From an uncultured Oscillospiraceae bacterium (GTDB taxonomy: Bacteria > Bacillota > Clostridia > Oscillospirales > Oscillospiraceae): a stretch of DNA of 43,775 bases. Where the stretch lies: NCBI GenBank assembly GCA_949948775.1, contig CATLHC010000017.1, positions 1 through 43,775 of the forward strand, written 5' to 3'. The position numbers and the translations under genes were made by a program. Of the stretch, positions 42,302-43,775 are shown one piece after another. The stretch's first letter is position 1; every line of letters begins with the position of its first letter. The notes below the pieces were generated by a model, which saw nothing but the letters and a program-made list of their open reading frames with translations, searched no databases and was not told the DNA's origin.

Positions 42302-42925
42302 ATGAATGAAGCAGGGAAAGGCGGCCAGACACAGGTCTGCCCCCAGTGCGATCGTCACTGTCCGGCGGACACCCTCCAGTGCGGCAGGGGCTGTAAATAC
42401 TTCGGCGTAACAGGCGACAGCCGCGATGGCTGTGACCACGACCATAGCGGCCATCACGGCCGCATCTGCCGCGGCCCCCGCCAGGACCGGGACGACCTGG
42501 CCGGCAAATTCGAGCGGTGCGGGCGGCTTCTCTCCCATTTGCTGGGTAAGCGGCGGGGGCAGGGGCGCATCCTGCGAACCTTGTGCCAGCGGGGCGAGAT
42601 GCCGCAGAAAGAGCTTCAGGACCTGCTGGGCATCCAGGCCGGGTCGATGAGCGAGATCGCAGCCAAATTGGAGGACAAGGGGCTTATCGTCCGCGTGCGC
42701 AGCGGAGAGGACCGCCGAAAGGTGTACCTGTCCATTACGGAACAGGGCCGGGCCCGGGTGGCCAAAACGAGCGAAGAACACATCCTGAGGCGCCGGGCGG
42801 AGCTGTTTTCCGCCCTCACGCCCGAGGAGCGGGGGACCCTGGAGGGCCTGCTGGACAAGCTGTCGGCCGACTGGGACAAGCGCTTGGAAGACGAGGGCCG
42901 CACAGACCTGCGCCGATGCCGGTGA
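42302..42925 (+). CDS. MarR-family regulator with Cys/His-rich N-terminus
   Basis: Regulator of 207 aa. Residues about 75-190 are a MarR winged helix: RCGRLLSHLLGKRRGQGRIL, then ELQDLLGIQAGSMSEIAAKL as recognition helix region and the wing in RSGEDRRKVYLSITEQG. The first 55 residues carry seven Cys and several His (CPQCDRHC, LQCGRGCKYFG, GCDHDHSGHHGRIC), suggesting a zinc or redox-sensing element, unlike classic MarR. GGAGGAA lies about 9 nt before the ATG. It diverges from the ABC exporter pair and its likely operators lie in the shared gap, so it probably represses the exporter and itself. Confidence 0.9.
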   Translation: MNEAGKGGQTQVCPQCDRHCPADTLQCGRGCKYFGVTGDSRDGCDHDHSGHHGRICRGPRQDRDDLAGKFERCGRLLSHLLGKRRGQGRILRTLCQRGEMPQKELQDLLGIQAGSMSEIAAKLEDKGLIVRVRSGEDRRKVYLSITEQGRARVAKTSEEHILRRRAELFSALTPEERGTLEGLLDKLSADWDKRLEDEGRTDLRRCR

Positions 42926-43061
42926 AGAAAAACAACTGCAGGATGTGCCGCCGTAAAGACAGTTAAGAGATTTTTTAAGAGACAGCGGCATGAAACTGTA
43001 CTCCGAGCGGATGATGTTGACCGCGCGGATACCCACAGCTTGGGGATGTGGGAAGCAATGA
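42926..43061. other. Leading part of the gap before the phosphohexomutase gene
   Basis: The 335-nt gap 42926-43260 holds a promoter at 43062-43090 and a leader of about 165 nt. No gene, hairpin terminator or known riboswitch pattern is recognised in it, apart from a 14-codon frame starting at 42922 that is not called. Confidence 0.5.
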
Positions 43062-43090
43062 TTGAAATCCAAAGGGGAATATGCTACTAT
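43062..43090 (+). promoter_or_regulatory. Promoter of the phosphohexomutase gene
   Basis: TTGAAA (43062-43067), 17-nt spacer, TACTAT (43085-43090); leader about 165 nt. Confidence 0.55.
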
Positions 43091-43260
43091 GAAAAGGACC
43101 AAAAATTAGGCAAGGAGACTTGGCCCAGGAAAAGATTTGTTCACGCAAATGCCAACGATATGCTGTTGTCTGCCGTCGGCGGCCTGGCCTCCGGCGGTGT
43201 GGAGGGTTAGACGGTTCCTGAGCGCCTGGTGTGGCCAAGACCCTGGGAAGGAGAAGGAAA

Positions 43261-43775
43261 ATGAACATCAAATTTGGAACAGGGGGCTGGCGGGCCATCA
43301 TCGGGGACGGTTTTACCAAAGCCAACATCCAGCGGTTGGCCGCCGCCCTGGCCCGGAAGATGAAAGACGAGGGAACGGCCCAGCGGGGCTTCCTCATCGG
43401 CTACGACCGGCGGTTTTTGTCCAAAGAGGCGGCCCACTGGGCCGCCGAGGTAATGGCCGGGGCGGAGGTGCCCTGCATGGTGGTGGAGCGGGAGGCCCCC
43501 ACCCCCCTCATTATGTTCGCCGTGAAGTATTACGAGCTGTCCTACGGCATGGCGGTGACCGCCAGCCATAACCCGGCGCTCTATAACGGGGTGAAGGTGT
43601 TCACCAGGGGCGGCCGGGACGCCGATGAGGACGTGACGGCCAGCGTTGAGCAGTACATCGTGGCCCTGCCCGACAGCCCCTATCCGGTGGTGCCCTATGA
43701 GGAGGGGGTGCGCACCGGGCAGATTCAGATCATCGACCCCATGAACGCCTACAGCGACTCCATCATTCGGTCGGG
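43261..43775 (+). CDS. Phosphoglucomutase/phosphomannomutase family protein (3' end missing)
   Basis: The first 171 codons of an alpha-D-phosphohexomutase, cytoplasmic enzymes that move phosphate between C1 and C6 of hexoses. The N-terminus MNIKFGTGGWRAIIGDGFT is the family opening, and TASHNPALYNGVK near residue 100 contains the phosphoserine (TASHNP). The acidic metal loop (DGD) and the sugar- and phosphate-binding domains lie beyond the window. The ATG at 43261 has AAGGAG about 7-8 nt upstream. Whether it prefers glucose, mannose or glucosamine phosphate cannot be judged from this part. Confidence 0.93.
   Translation, partial: MNIKFGTGGWRAIIGDGFTKANIQRLAAALARKMKDEGTAQRGFLIGYDRRFLSKEAAHWAAEVMAGAEVPCMVVEREAPTPLIMFAVKYYELSYGMAVTASHNPALYNGVKVFTRGGRDADEDVTASVEQYIVALPDSPYPVVPYEEGVRTGQIQIIDPMNAYSDSIIRS

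Noticed and set aside
42922-42966. A 14-codon GTG-started frame overlapping the marR-type stop, encoding a peptide with a CxxC
   Set aside because: No separate ribosome site and too short to judge; the overlap and CxxC may be chance. Conservation in relatives would be needed.

Overview
The window looks like a chromosomal segment of a GC-rich, strictly anaerobic gut Firmicute, probably an Oscillospiraceae/Flavonifractor-type organism. This is inferred from the clostridial Shine-Dalgarno sites (AGGAGG, 6-9 nt spacing), two oxygen-sensitive glycyl radical enzymes (GREs) with a radical-SAM activase, LytTR/AgrC-type signalling and gene families typical of clostridia. No rRNA, tRNA, CRISPR array, insertion sequence or phage gene was seen. 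Thirty-four protein genes were called, including one truncated gene and two cut by the window ends.

Layout, 1-10.5 kb. A minus-strand oligopeptide/dipeptide ABC operon (lipoprotein binding protein, then two permeases, running off the left edge) is followed by a minus-strand operon of a DUF169 protein, a small YhdT-like membrane protein and a sodium:solute symporter. This operon diverges from a LuxR-type regulator, and an inverted repeat lies between the two promoters. Next is a stand-alone luxE-luxC pair (acyl-protein synthetase and acyl-CoA reductase) with no luciferase or luxD gene nearby.

Layout, 10.5-12.7 kb. A minus-strand DNA-repair-type pair (TIGR03916-like radical SAM protein with a C-terminal helix-hairpin-helix, plus its TIGR03915-like partner) is driven by a consensus promoter with a LexA-like box at the transcription start.

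Layout, 13-31.5 kb: the most interesting part. Two parallel GRE modules stand side by side. Module A has a PucR/CdaR-type regulator diverging from an aldo/keto-reductase-like gene, a truncated short-chain dehydrogenase, a MatC/SLC13-like carboxylate permease and a GRE. Module B has a PucR paralogue in tandem with a GRE activase, diverging from a second permease of exactly the same length (438 aa), a CapA-type metallophosphatase, a secreted serine esterase and a second GRE. A housekeeping-type uridine-kinase-like gene sits between them. Neither GRE has the Cys-X-Glu active-site motif of the known GRE eliminases: module A has Cys-Thr-His and module B has Cys-Leu-Asp. Their substrates cannot be named from sequence. 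The working model is uptake of a carboxylic acid, freed from an ester outside the cell in module B, followed by radical cleavage or rearrangement in the cytoplasm.

Layout, 31.5-43.8 kb. A DUF4125 gene diverges from a LytTR response regulator/GHKL kinase operon that also carries a small coiled-coil protein. This is followed by a VTC-domain/DUF4956/CotH operon. A heterodimeric ABC exporter pair diverges from a MarR regulator with a Cys/His-rich N-terminus, with three copies of a GGCACC box in the shared promoter region. The start of a phosphohexomutase gene runs off the right edge.
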